A stretch of DNA of 64,000 nucleotides, from the NCBI GenBank assembly GCA_029862205.1, contig JAOTXT010000018.1:1-64000 (forward strand). Reading direction: 5' to 3'. This DNA is from Paracoccaceae bacterium. GTDB taxonomy: Bacteria > Pseudomonadota > Alphaproteobacteria > Rhodobacterales > Rhodobacteraceae. The position numbers and the translations under genes are program-made. The notes under the pieces were generated by a model. That model had not been told where the DNA came from, did no database searches, and saw only the letters and a list, made by a program, of their open reading frames with translations. Shown in pieces: positions 17,430 through 26,169 of this stretch (position 1 is its first letter; every line of letters begins with the position of its first letter).

Positions 17430-18423
17430 AAAGAGCACGTCGACGCAGATATTTACGTCTTTGAATGGGCCGCTTGCTCTGCCGTGAGCTCGACGCGGCC
17501 ACCGCAGTTCCATAAGAACGATGATTTAGGTTACTGTAACTTTGCCGATCTCCACTGCATGGAAATCGGCGGGGGGTCCTCGCTGTGGATGCACTGAACC
17601 CAAGAACAAATTGGGTCGAAGCGTTCTTCGACGTCTCGTAACCCTATCCATATATTCTCATTCTTTCACTGGTTCTGTTCGCGGTTGGCTATCGGCAAAC
17701 GGCCGCGGTTTCTTTTCTTGGAGCTATGGCCGTCATCGGCGTTCTCAGCCTGGCTTAGGAGGTATGGCCGACTGACAATACAAGAATACATCCATCGCTC
17801 GCGGAAAGCTTAGAACATCTCGGCTAATCGATGACGTCACCTATGATGAGGGTTGCGCATATGGACACCCGCTAGGTCAAATGCGACGGCCAGCGCCGCT
17901 GAAACCAAGGCTCTTTTGCGGCCATCGAATTTAATATCCGCTCTTGCGACTTTTGATCGGCTCCAATCCGTTGAGAAATTCTCGCAAAACGGCGCAAAAA
18001 ATCGTCGATCCGCTTAACTTCGCGAACCATTTCATCACGGCGCCGATGGAGGCTTTGACAGCTATTAGGCATTACTACGACTCACACTATGCTCCGGAGC
18101 CCCGCGCCTCGAAGCGGCCTGGACGTGAGAGGTCTCCTCGGCCAGTGGCGAGGCAGACGAGACGGCCGCGGATAGTATGCCCCTCACGTGCAATCCGGAC
18201 CTTACACTCTCGCACAGGTTGAATAAATTACCAGTTTGCAACCGGTAGCACTTTGGAACGGGCGTCGTTTTCGAATCGGACCTCTGGTGGCAATGCAATT
18301 GGCTCTGCGGTGGCTGACGTCAATCCGAATGTCTGCATTTGGCACACAGCGGACTTCCAAATCCTGGACATCCATGTCCGCTAAGGGCTCAAAGCCGTCA
18401 TCTGACGGTTTCGACAGGTTATC

Positions 18424-19923
18424 TCATCCCAACGCCCGCCTGTATCCCACCGCCTCGGCGACATGGACCTTTCGGACCGCGTCCGAACCCTCCAGGTCGG
18501 CCAGCGTCCGTGCCAGCCGCAGCACCCGGTGATAGCCGCGCGCGGTGAAGCGCAGTTTCTCCGCCGCTGCCCGCAGCACCTCCTGACCCGGGGCGTCGGG
18601 TGTGGCGACGCGGTCCAAGACCTCGCCCTCCAGTTCGCCATTGATCAGGCGCGCGCCGTTCATCCGGTCCGCCTGGGCGGCGCGGGCCTCGACGACACGG
18701 TGGCTGATCTTGGCCGAGTTTTCCCCATGAGGTGGCAGGCTGAGCATATCCGGCGTCACCGGCGGCACCTCGATGCGGATGTCGAAGCGGTCGATCAATG
18801 GGCCGGACAGCCGCGCGGCATAGTCGGCGCCACATTTAGGCGCCCGCGAGCAAGCGCGAGATGCATCGCCCAAGTAGCCGCAGCGGCAGGGGTTCATCGC
18901 CGCTGCCAGCAGGAAGCGGGCAGGGTATTTCACATGGGCCGTGGCCCGGCTTACAACGACCTCGCCAGTCTCAACCGGCTGGCGGAGGGATTCCAGAACG
19001 GGCCGCGAGAACTCGGGCAACTCATCGAGGAACAAGACCCCGCGATGGGCCAGCGAAATCTCGCCCGGCTTCGCGTCCCGCCCACCGCCGATCATCGCCG
19101 GCATCGATGCGGAGTGGTGCGGTGCCCGGTAGGGCCGCTCCTTGAAGATCGTGCCGTCGCCCGGCTGGGCGGCCAACGAGTAGATGGTCGAGACCTCAAG
19201 CGCCTCCTCGGGGCTGAGTGGCGGCATGATCCCGGTCAGGCGCGAGGCCAGCATCGACTTGCCCGATCCCGGCTCGCCCACCATCAGGATGTGGTGGCCC
19301 CCGGCGGCGGCCACCTCCAGCGCGCGCCGCGCGCTCTCCTGGCCCTTCACGTCGATCAGATCGGCGGCCGAGCGCCGGGCCGAGACCGGCCCCGGCTCGG
19401 GCGGGGTCAGCGCCTTCCTGCCCGCGAAGTGGTTCACCAGGTCGATCAGGGTCGGCGGCGCCAGCACCTCGGCCGCGCCCACCTAGGCGGCCTCGCGCCC
19501 GCAGGCCTCGGGACAGATCAGCCCCTTGCCCTGGCCGGCCGCGGCGATCGCCGAGGGCAGCGCCCCCTGCACCGCCCTGATCTCGCCATCGAGGCTGAGC
19601 TCGCCCAGCGCCACGTTGTTCTCGATCTCCTCGCCCGGCACCAGGTCGAGCGCCGCCATCAGCGCCAGCGCGATCGGCAGGTCATAGTGCGAGCCCACCT
19701 TCGGCAAGTCCGCGGGCGACAGGTTAACGGTGATCCGTTGCGGCGGCATGGCCAACCCGATGGCGGTCAGCGCCGCGCGTACGCGCTCGCGCGACTCGCT
19801 AACCGCCTTGTCGGGCAGGCCAACCAAGTTGAACGCGGTCAGGCCCGGGGTCAGGGCGCACTGCACCTCGACCGGCTTGGCCTCGACGCCCAGAAACGCC
19901 ACGGTATGGGCCCGGCTGACCAT
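18424..19923 (-). pseudogene. comM: ComM/YifB-type Mg-chelatase-like ATPase, interrupted by in-frame TAG
   Basis: A single frame of 500 codons runs from ATG 19923 to TGA at 18424-18426, broken only by TAG at 19483-19485 (codon 147). Before it: the N-terminal fold with TAFNLVGLPDKAVSESRERV and ITVNLSPADLPKVGSHYDLP. After it: Walker A MVGEPGSGKSMLA, Walker B GVLFLDELPEF, the zinc-finger-like MNPCRCGYLGD and the C-terminal helical domain. ComM is a hexameric helicase that promotes branch migration during natural transformation. Related proteins usually have Trp where the stop is, so TGG to TAG fits. GTG 19482 directly follows the stop but could only give a protein without the N-terminal domain. 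Confidence 0.88.
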
Positions 19924-20010
19924 CCGCTCCCTTCGTATTGATGAGAATTCGCAGCAACAAAGGGGCCGGTTCGGTTAATGTCTGGTAAACTTCAGTTTTG
20001 GAGGACGCTC

Positions 20011-20370
20011 ATGCGCCTGATCGCCATCTTGACCGCGCTCGCCCTCGCAGCTTCCCCTGCCCTCGCCGGCAAGGCCGACGTGCTCGAGGTGAAGGCCCGC
20101 GCCTCGGGCGGGACCTTCAGCTTCGACGTCACCGTCCAGCATGCGGATACCGGGTGGGACCACTATGCGGATGCTTGGCGGGTGGTCGGGCCGGACGGCA
20201 CGGTCTACGGGACCCGCACCCTCCTCCACCCGCATGTGGACGAGCAGCCCTTCACCCGCTCGCTCTCGGGCGTGGCGATCCCCGAGGACGTGCAATCGGT
20301 CACGCTCGAGAGCCATGACAGCGTACACGGGTGGGGCGGAGCCACTGTCGAAGTTGCCCTGCCTAGGTGA
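20011..20370 (+). CDS. Exported protein of unknown function
   Basis: 119 residues from ATG 20011, with a TTTTGGAGGA ribosome site 6 nt before; the frame opens earlier, at 19978, but the signal peptide begins here. MRLIAILTALALAASPALAG is a standard Sec signal with cleavage after ALA. The mature part, about 100 residues, is beta-rich by eye, with WDHYADAWRVVGPDGTVYG and a His-rich centre (LLHPHVDEQPF, ESHDSVHGWGG). I do not recognise a named family. It is probably a soluble periplasmic protein. It is divergent from comM and convergent with the DUF2167 gene 21 nt away. Confidence 0.75.
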   Translation: MRLIAILTALALAASPALAGKADVLEVKARASGGTFSFDVTVQHADTGWDHYADAWRVVGPDGTVYGTRTLLHPHVDEQPFTRSLSGVAIPEDVQSVTLESHDSVHGWGGATVEVALPR

Positions 20371-20391
20371 GCGCAAAGCCCCCTGCCCGGA

Positions 20392-21288
20392 TCAGGCGCG
20401 GCGCCCGGTGAAGAACTTCCAGACTGCCCCCAACGCGATCAGGATCAGGATCCAACCCTTCTTCAGGAATATAAGAAGCGTCGCCAGCAGTCCGGTCTTC
20501 GCCAGCGCCTTGCCCGCGATCAGCCCGCCGATGCCGACAGCCGCCACTTCGTCGACCGAGGGATCGAAATCGGCATAGCGCGAGCCTTCCTTGAAGCTCG
20601 CCAACGCGAGCACATCAGGCAGCGCCGCCTCAACCGCCGGCAGCGCGTCGATATTGGCGATGAAGTTCATTACCAGCACGCCCTTCCGGCCGAGCACCCG
20701 CAGATTGTAGTTCAGCGTGTTGACCTCGCTGTCGCCGAATTTGAGCTCCTTGGCCCAATGCAGGCGGCGGCCGACCGGATCGTAGCGCGGCGGCGAGGCC
20801 CAGCCGATCAGTTCGATCCGCTCGTAGCCGTTCTCGTCGCGCCAGGCGTTCTCGGCTGCGGCATCGCTTTGCATTTCGGCGAGAAGCCCGTCGTAGTCGA
20901 TCTCGTCCGCGTCCTCGTCCGAGACATATCCGATTTCGCTCCAAGTGATCTCGACCGCCCATCCGTCGCCGTGGAAGGGCGTATCGGTCTCCGGGAGGAT
21001 CATGCCGAGCGGCGCGGGCTCGCTTGGCGGATTGCCCCAAGCCTCGCTCAAGACGCGTTCGGCGTCTTGAGCGCCGAGGTAATAGTATCCCTCTGGCACA
21101 TCGAGCCGGGCAAATCCGCCCGGCAGGTCTATCTGACCTTGCCGGTAGTCCAAGCTCTCGAGGAAGGTGCGCGCTTCCCCGGGCTCCAGGTCGGCATATT
21201 GCGGGAACATCTCGGAAAACGGTTTCGCCTGCGCCTGAACCGTAAGCATCACGGTCAGAGCGGCCACGGCGATCGATCGCAGCAGCAT
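20392..21288 (-). CDS. DUF2167 membrane-anchored protein
   Basis: 298 residues. A cleavable signal peptide (ending VQAQAK) is followed by a periplasmic region with GQIDLPGGFARLDVPEGYYY, WAVEITWSEIGYVSDEDADEI and LVMNFIANIDALPAVEAALPD, the pattern of DUF2167. One or two C-terminal hydrophobic segments (LLATLLIFLKKGWILILIAL) anchor it. The family occurs widely in Gram-negative bacteria, and its function is unknown to me. The upstream interval 21289-21383 has the dyad TTATCTCACCCCAGATAA (21308-21325), 20 nt before the start, which may be an operator or leader hairpin. Confidence 0.88.
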   Translation of the reverse strand: MLLRSIAVAALTVMLTVQAQAKPFSEMFPQYADLEPGEARTFLESLDYRQGQIDLPGGFARLDVPEGYYYLGAQDAERVLSEAWGNPPSEPAPLGMILPETDTPFHGDGWAVEITWSEIGYVSDEDADEIDYDGLLAEMQSDAAAENAWRDENGYERIELIGWASPPRYDPVGRRLHWAKELKFGDSEVNTLNYNLRVLGRKGVLVMNFIANIDALPAVEAALPDVLALASFKEGSRYADFDPSVDEVAAVGIGGLIAGKALAKTGLLATLLIFLKKGWILILIALGAVWKFFTGRRA

Positions 21289-21307
21289 AATGAAGCCTTC
21301 TCTGAAG

Positions 21308-21325
21308 TTATCTCACCCCAGATAA
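21308..21325. promoter_or_regulatory. Dyad upstream of the DUF2167 gene
   Basis: TTATCTCACCCCAGATAA has TTATCT/AGATAA arms and lies 20 nt upstream of the start codon at 21288; a further GGTTATC follows. It is a possible regulator site. No cognate factor is identified. Confidence 0.35.
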
Positions 21326-21383
21326 GGTTATCACAGAGCGTACTGGGCGCTTAGGCGAATTCGGTGATCTCGCCCGGTTCCAC

Positions 21384-21638
21384 TTAGAGATGTTTCCGCA
21401 CGGCCCGCGCGATCCCGAAACCGGCGATGGCCAGCCAAAGCACCTCGATCACGATGGCACCGGGATTGGGCCGGAAATAGAGCGAGATCAGGAGCAGGAT
21501 CGCGCCTGCCGCATTGGCGATGTGATAGGGAAATCCCTCTGGATCGACGCGCCTCAACGACACCGCCAAATACGCCGTGCAAATCATCAGCGAGCCGACC
21601 ACGCCGACGAAATCGAGGAAGGTGAAGTCGGCCCACAT
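21384..21638 (-). CDS. CBU_0592-like small membrane protein
   Basis: 84 residues from ATG 21638. Longer upstream readings are leuB shadow. Three hydrophobic segments are visible: VGVVGSLMICTAYLAVSL, NAAGAILLLISLYF and AIVIEVLWLAIAGFGIA. The pattern of a G-x-x-G first helix, a tyrosine after the second, and a W-x-x-I third helix matches the small three-helix membrane proteins grouped as the CBU_0592 family. Function unknown. It starts 13 nt after the leuB stop, so it probably rides on the leuB transcript. Confidence 0.72.
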   Translation of the reverse strand: MWADFTFLDFVGVVGSLMICTAYLAVSLRRVDPEGFPYHIANAAGAILLLISLYFRPNPGAIVIEVLWLAIAGFGIARAVRKHL

Positions 21639-21651
21639 TTGATCGGCCCGG

Positions 21652-22770
21652 TCAGGCCCGCGACGACAACGCGTCCAGGATCGCGTCGCCCATGCCGCTG
21701 GTCGAGACCGTGGTGCCACCCTCGGCCTGGCCCAGATCGGCGGTGCGGACGCCCTTGGCAAGCACGTCCTCTACCGCGCCTTCCACCATGTCCGCCTCTT
21801 CCCCCAGATCGAACGAGTAGCGCAGCGCCATGGCGAAGCTGAGGATGCAGGCGATCGGGTTGGCCTTGCCCTGGCCCGCGATGTCCGGCGCCGAGCCATG
21901 GACGGGCTCGTAGAGCGCCTTGGGCCGACCGTTCGCCATCGGCGCGCCCAGCGAAGCCGAGGGCAGCATCCCAAGGCTACCGGTCAGCATCGCCGCGCAA
22001 TCGCTGAGGATGTCGCCGAAGAGGTTGTCGGTCACGATCACGTCGAATTGCTTGGGCGCACGCACCAACTGCATCGCGCCATTGTCCGCATACATGTGGG
22101 AGAGTTCCACGTCCGGGTATTCCTCGGCGTGGACGTGCTCCACCTCCTCGCGCCACAGGATCCCAGCCTCCATCACATTGGCCTTCTCCATCGAGCAGAC
22201 CCGGTTCTGGCGCTTGCGCGCGAGCTCGAAGGCGGACCGCGCGACCCGGCGAATCTCCTCGGTCGTGTAGCGATGAGTGTTGATGCCGACTCGGGTGCCA
22301 TCGTTGAGTTCGGTGATCCCGCGCGGCTCGCCGAAATACATTCCGCTTGTCAGTTCGCGCACGATCATGATGTCGAGCCCGGCCACCACCTCGCGCTTGA
22401 GCGACGAGTAATCTGCCAGCGCATCGAAACACTGAGCCGGGCGCAGATTGGCGTAGAGATCCATTTCCTTGCGCAGCCGCAAGAGCCCCCGCTCGGGCTT
22501 CAGCGAGAAGTCCAGATCGTCGTACTTCGGCCCGCCGACCGCGCCCAAGAGCACCGCATCCACCGCCTGCGCCTTGGCCATCGTCTCGTCCGATAGCGGC
22601 ACACCGTGGACATCGTAAGCCGCACCCCCGACCAGATCCTCGGATACCTCGAATTCCAGGCCCCGGTTGCCGGCAAACCAGTCCACGACCTTGCGCACCT
22701 CGGCCATGACCTCGGCGCCGATCCCGTCTCCGGGCAGGATCAAGAGTCTCATCGAATCTGCGCTGCTCAT
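21652..22770 (-). CDS. leuB: 3-isopropylmalate dehydrogenase
   Basis: 372 residues from ATG 22770, chosen because GGGAGGGAGCC precedes it; an internal ATG at 22752 would remove six residues, and the longer open frame has no ribosome site. It oxidatively decarboxylates 3-isopropylmalate with NAD in leucine synthesis. Motifs: [37 protein letters not shown] (isopropylmalate-specific loop), the arginines of [38 protein letters not shown] (metal Asp residues) and [18 protein letters not shown] (NAD site). leuC and leuD are not in the window. Confidence 0.97.
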   Translation of the reverse strand: MSSADSMRLLILPGDGIGAEVMAEVRKVVDWFAGNRGLEFEVSEDLVGGAAYDVHGVPLSDETMAKAQAVDAVLLGAVGGPKYDDLDFSLKPERGLLRLRKEMDLYANLRPAQCFDALADYSSLKREVVAGLDIMIVRELTSGMYFGEPRGITELNDGTRVGINTHRYTTEEIRRVARSAFELARKRQNRVCSMEKANVMEAGILWREEVEHVHAEEYPDVELSHMYADNGAMQLVRAPKQFDVIVTDNLFGDILSDCAAMLTGSLGMLPSASLGAPMANGRPKALYEPVHGSAPDIAGQGKANPIACILSFAMALRYSFDLGEEADMVEGAVEDVLAKGVRTADLGQAEGGTTVSTSGMGDAILDALSSRA

Positions 22771-23264
22771 ATTAGGCTCCCTCCCCAGGCTCAGGACCGG
22801 CGCCTTTTGCGCGATTGCACGCCGTCTGGTCAAGGGAGCGGTGGCAGGCGCTAGATTCCTCGGAGATGCTGGGGGCAACCGTATCTGCGGCCGTCACCAG
22901 GCGCGGGCTCCGAGGCGCCGGGTGCTATGAGCGTGGTCTCGACCGAGGGAAATAGCAGAGAATCAGTCTGCACAACCCTGTGGATAAATTTCGATATGCA
23001 ACTCAACCGCCGGATAAGAAATCCTTGTTTGCAGTGACACTTAGCCTAATCTCCGGCTCAGCAGCGCTCGCGGGAATCGTCGCGGAATCAGCGAATTGCC
23101 GAGACGACTTCCGGGAATTTCAGGCTTTCGCTTCAACCGCGACACGATTATGGCGAAAAATTGACTATTCCTGTAGAATTGCTCCCGCGTTGGCAGGGCC
23201 GCCGCAGGCAGGCTGTCGGCAGGGGGAGACCGGCGCGGGGTATGTGTTGTGATAGGAGAGTGTC
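22771..23264. other. Intergenic region between leuB and the TadG-like gene
   Basis: 494 bp between divergent genes. It must hold both promoters. A perfect DnaA-box match (TGTGGATAA, 22979-22987) is present as a single copy. A clear ribosome site (TAGGAGAG) precedes ATG 23265. No gene is supported; the + frame 22980-23252 has no protein character. Confidence 0.6.
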
Positions 23265-24713
23265 ATGTTGTCTGCGCGCATTCGTGACTTCATCAATGAC
23301 GAAAGCGGCGCCTATACGGTTTGGTCGCTGGTTTGGTTTTCGCTTTATGTGGCGATTGGCGGGCTTGCGGTCGATATGACCGATGGCTACCGCACACAAT
23401 CGCTCTTGCAGTCGACCGCGGACGCGTCGGTTCTTGCGGCGGTGATGTCGCTGCCCGACGAGAACGATGGCCGTCAGCAGGCGGTGAATTTCTCCAAGGA
23501 CAACATGCTGCAGAACGACCACGGCACCGTGGTGCGCTCGAGCGAGGTCGTGTTCGGGACCTGGACGATTTCGCCGGCGAGCTTCCAACCGGGCGGGGTT
23601 GAGCCGAACGCGGCGATGGTCACCGCGCGCCGGGCGGACGCGAACGAGAATCCGCTGGCCACGAACTTCCTGCGGATCATTGGCCTGGTCGAGTGGGACG
23701 TGAACGCGATCGCGATTGCGACGCGCTTCTACCCGGACTGCCTGTTGGCCGGAAATGCGCTGATTGCCGGCAACCGGGTCGACATCACCTCGAACAACGT
23801 GCTGGCGAACATCTGCATCCACGGCGAGAATCTGAGGGAGGACCCCGCTCACGACTACGCGGTCGAGATTCAGAACAACGGCACGATCTATGAGGACACG
23901 CAGATCAGCATGCCGGACGAGGACATGATGATCGACCGGCCGACAATTTGCTCGAACCAGGGTCTCTGCGAACCAGGCGTGGTCACCGAGGGCAATTTGA
24001 TGCCGGCCGAGGCTTTGGCGATCGGTACTCTTATCGGCGGCATGCTGGATGAGACGTCAGAGGACTATCTGCAGGGCGATCTCTATGGTGTCGATGGTGA
24101 TGGGAACACGCTCTTCCCGCCCTACAATTACATCGATCTCCAGAATTGCGCGGCCTGCGTCGCGCTCCCAGATGCAGACGGCATCCCGACCACGACCGAT
24201 TTTGAGTATATCCAGGTGATGCAGCCGAACAATGTCTATGTGTTCTCCTGCAACGATCCGATGGATGTGCTGGTCCTTCCGGATCCCTTGCTCCAGCCTG
24301 TGCTGCAGGACGTCGCGGTCATCTCGGAATGCCGGATCAATGGCCAGTCGAATTCGGTTCTCGAGGGCGTAACCCTCGCCAGTTCGGCAATCGGCGGCGG
24401 CGCCAAGGGCTACGAGAAGGCAGTGATTAAGTTCCCATCGAACGTGACCTTCGGCGCCGACGATAACTGCGCTCCGGGCGGCAATGTGGGCCTCTACGCG
24501 GCGGCCACGGTTCAGATCGCGGCTGGGGCGTCGATCGACGGTTTGCGGATCGTCGCGGGTGGAGACGTCCAACTGAACGCCAATGAGACCGCCGACGACC
24601 TCAATGTAATCGCGGGTCACAACATCTATTTCACGGCCAATGCGGATATCGGAACTGGGTGTGTCGGCAACGCGGAGGGTCCGCTGGTTTATCGCTACCG
24701 GTTGGTGCACTGA
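23265..24713 (+). CDS. TadG-like pilus-associated protein with long secreted domain
   Basis: 482 residues. It begins with a short basic leader and DESGAYTVWSLVWFSLYVAI, a single N-terminal hydrophobic helix, followed by DMTDGYRTQSLLQSTADASV. This is the layout of the TadE/TadG family of the Flp (Tad) pilus, with Gly at the expected processing site. The remaining 400 or so residues are secreted and acidic. They include repeated N/D- and G-rich beta stretches (ALIAGNRVDITSNNVLANIC, VGLYAAATVQIAAGASIDGL) that suggest a beta-helix or solenoid, and several cysteines. Pilin copy B is convergent downstream. The leaders of all three proteins share a G-A-x-T motif. Confidence 0.78.
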   Translation: MLSARIRDFINDESGAYTVWSLVWFSLYVAIGGLAVDMTDGYRTQSLLQSTADASVLAAVMSLPDENDGRQQAVNFSKDNMLQNDHGTVVRSSEVVFGTWTISPASFQPGGVEPNAAMVTARRADANENPLATNFLRIIGLVEWDVNAIAIATRFYPDCLLAGNALIAGNRVDITSNNVLANICIHGENLREDPAHDYAVEIQNNGTIYEDTQISMPDEDMMIDRPTICSNQGLCEPGVVTEGNLMPAEALAIGTLIGGMLDETSEDYLQGDLYGVDGDGNTLFPPYNYIDLQNCAACVALPDADGIPTTTDFEYIQVMQPNNVYVFSCNDPMDVLVLPDPLLQPVLQDVAVISECRINGQSNSVLEGVTLASSAIGGGAKGYEKAVIKFPSNVTFGADDNCAPGGNVGLYAAATVQIAAGASIDGLRIVAGGDVQLNANETADDLNVIAGHNIYFTANADIGTGCVGNAEGPLVYRYRLVH

Positions 24714-24848
24714 TCGCCGCGGCACGGCGTCAATGAAAGTCGGCCCGCAACGGAATCGATGCAGGCCGACTTTTTCTCACCAATCAGGCCGAGACCCCCG
24801 GTCACGACCGGAGGCAAGCGCCCCTTTTCGCGCCCAAGTGACGGATTT

Positions 24849-25061
24849 CTACTGGTTCAGATTCTCGACGGTGCCGATATCGACACCGAGAGCCACGTTA
24901 TCCATGGTCGAATTGACACTCGAGACCAGGGAGCTCACGCCGTTGTTGTAGATGGCATAAACAACCATGATTCCCACCAGCAACACGGCGGCAGTCAAGG
25001 CAACCCAATCGACCGTAATGGCGCCAGTCTCATCCTGAAATAAGACCTTTACGCTCAGCAA
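24849..25061 (-). CDS. Flp-like small pilin, copy B
   Basis: 70 residues starting at TTG 25061, supported by GGGAGGGTGAA directly upstream. The leader MLSVKVLFQDETG is followed by AITVDWVALTAAVLLVGIMV and the same tail as copy A (YNNGVSSLV, VNSTM). The residue after the proposed cleavage Gly is Ala, and Asp-Trp occupies +5/+6. The TadG-like gene at 23265 converges on it. Paralogues 8 kb apart on the same strand suggest duplication, with comM-leuB between. Prepilin status is inferred from layout only. Confidence 0.75.
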   Translation of the reverse strand: MLSVKVLFQDETGAITVDWVALTAAVLLVGIMVVYAIYNNGVSSLVSSVNSTMDNVALGVDIGTVENLNQ

Positions 25062-25148
25062 TTCACCCTCCCTTCACTACTCAAATGCAATTACTTACGC
25101 ATAGAATTGTTTGACTGAGCGGATGCTAGACCGCTGCTTCTTTATTGT

Positions 25149-25189
25149 AAATTGAAATTTCTTTCGCCGTTTCAATTAAAAATTGAAAT
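25149..25189. promoter_or_regulatory. AT-rich repeat block upstream of pilin B
   Basis: TTTCAATT-AAA-AATTGAAA (25170-25188) is a perfect inverted repeat, and AAATTGAAATTTC at 25149-25161 repeats the AATTGAAA arm. It lies about 90-130 nt upstream of the pilin B start, in an AT-rich tract. It could be a regulator site or an UP-like element. Confidence 0.4.
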
Positions 25190-25293
25190 GTAGGGAGTTA
25201 CTGCTGTTTTCTGTTGTCAATTATTGGCTAACTCTCTGCCACGTCTCGCCTTTGACCACCTACCGTGCCCGAACGACCTTGCACGCCGCGGAA

Positions 25294-26043
25294 TCAGGCA
25301 AGTGCAGCCTCGCGCCGCAGTGCCAGGGGATTCTTGGCGAATTGGCGCGAAAACGCCCGGCTGAGCGCTTCCGGACTGCCATAGCCATAGCGCCGGGCTA
25401 CGGTTTGGACCCGCTCGCCGCGCTCGATGTCCTGGCGTGCCAGCGTCATGCGCCACCGGCGCAGATAGGATTGCGGGGTCTCGCCGACCACGTTCAGGAA
25501 GCTCTCGGCGAAGCGGCTCAGCGACATACCGGCCACCGCCGCTAGATCGTCATTGCGCCAGGCGCGGCCAGGGCTTTCGTGGATCGCCACGATCGCTTGG
25601 GCAAGGCGCGGATCGGCCAGCCCGGCGACCAGCCCAGGCTCGGTCGCGCCGCGCTCGATCTCGCCGCGCAAGAGCTTGATCACCAATACCTCGCCCAGCC
25701 TGCTGAGCACCGGGCGGACCCCGCAATGGCGCCCCTCGGCCTCGGCCTTGAAAAGGCGCAGCAGCAGTGTCATCTCGTCGTCATCGCCCACGTCGTAGCA
25801 AATCTGTGCCGGCAGGGCGCTTAGCAGTGGATTGCCCTCGCCGCCCCATTGCGCATGGGCCGAGACCAGAAGCGGCTCGCCATTGCAACAACGCGCCTCG
25901 GCCCGGGGCGCAAAAACCGCCGTTGTCGGCTCGCCCGTCTCCGGACAGCCCAGGATCGCCAGATTGCCGTCGCCCGCAGGCGCTGGCGTCACGCGCATCT
26001 CGAAACGGCTGAGCAAGGCTTCCAGCCGGTCACAATTTCCCAT
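25294..26043 (-). CDS. AraC-family transcriptional regulator
   Basis: 249 residues. The N-terminal half is a cupin-type ligand domain of the AraC 'cupin_6' group, with a Cys pair in ARCCNGEPLLVSAHA and LPAQICYDVGDDDEMTLLL. The C-terminal half has the two AraC helix-turn-helices: DDLAAVAGMSLSRFAESFLN, then ETPQSYLRRWRM and RVQTVARRYGYGSPEALSRA. It is divergent from the redoxin gene at 26170, and the 126 bp between them should hold the operator. The Cys-rich ligand domain and redox target suggest it may sense an electrophile or oxidant; that part is inference. Confidence 0.88.
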   Translation of the reverse strand: MGNCDRLEALLSRFEMRVTPAPAGDGNLAILGCPETGEPTTAVFAPRAEARCCNGEPLLVSAHAQWGGEGNPLLSALPAQICYDVGDDDEMTLLLRLFKAEAEGRHCGVRPVLSRLGEVLVIKLLRGEIERGATEPGLVAGLADPRLAQAIVAIHESPGRAWRNDDLAAVAGMSLSRFAESFLNVVGETPQSYLRRWRMTLARQDIERGERVQTVARRYGYGSPEALSRAFSRQFAKNPLALRREAALA

Positions 26044-26169
26044 CTTCCGATTCCTCCAATTTGGGTGTTTCGATCAGGTTTTTCGGGTTTTCCAGATTAT
26101 AAACCCTGATACTCGTTGATCAAGGGAAAACGGACGCACGATAAAAAACGCGTTTCAGGAGAACCAAGA

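Larger units (their letters stand above)
17097..18423. other. AT-richer gene-poor region between pilin A and comM
   Basis: No intact gene is supported. 17097-17300 is strongly AT-rich and holds the pilin A upstream region, with the inverted repeat AATTCAAC-N17-GTTGAATT (17267-17299). A 9-bp hairpin GACGCCTGC-GGT-GCAGGCGTC lies at 17399-17419. The frame 17642-17758 encodes about 38 mostly hydrophobic residues (PYPYILILSLVLFAVGYRQT...) directly after an in-frame stop, and looks like a membrane-protein remnant. 18328-18395 carries two TGTCYGC...-type imperfect repeats that resemble degraded intergenic repeats. Remaining open frames show no family resemblance. Confidence 0.55.

Noticed and set aside
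17872-18072. 66-codon minus-strand frame as a gene
   Set aside because: No ribosome site, no recognisable family and ordinary composition for non-coding sequence.
18328-18395. Mobile-element repeat (TGTCYGC...GCGGAC units)
   Set aside because: Only imperfect, partial units are present, with no transposase or target duplication; noted only as degraded intergenic repeat.
22979-22987. Perfect DnaA box (TGTGGATAA) as a possible origin
   Set aside because: A single copy with no cluster, no AT-rich unwinding region and no dnaA or parAB genes nearby; one match is expected by chance in DNA of this length.
16884-25061. A composite transposon bounded by the two pilin copies
   Set aside because: The copies are diverged (43/70 residues), there are no terminal repeats or transposase, and the interval contains core genes (comM, leuB).
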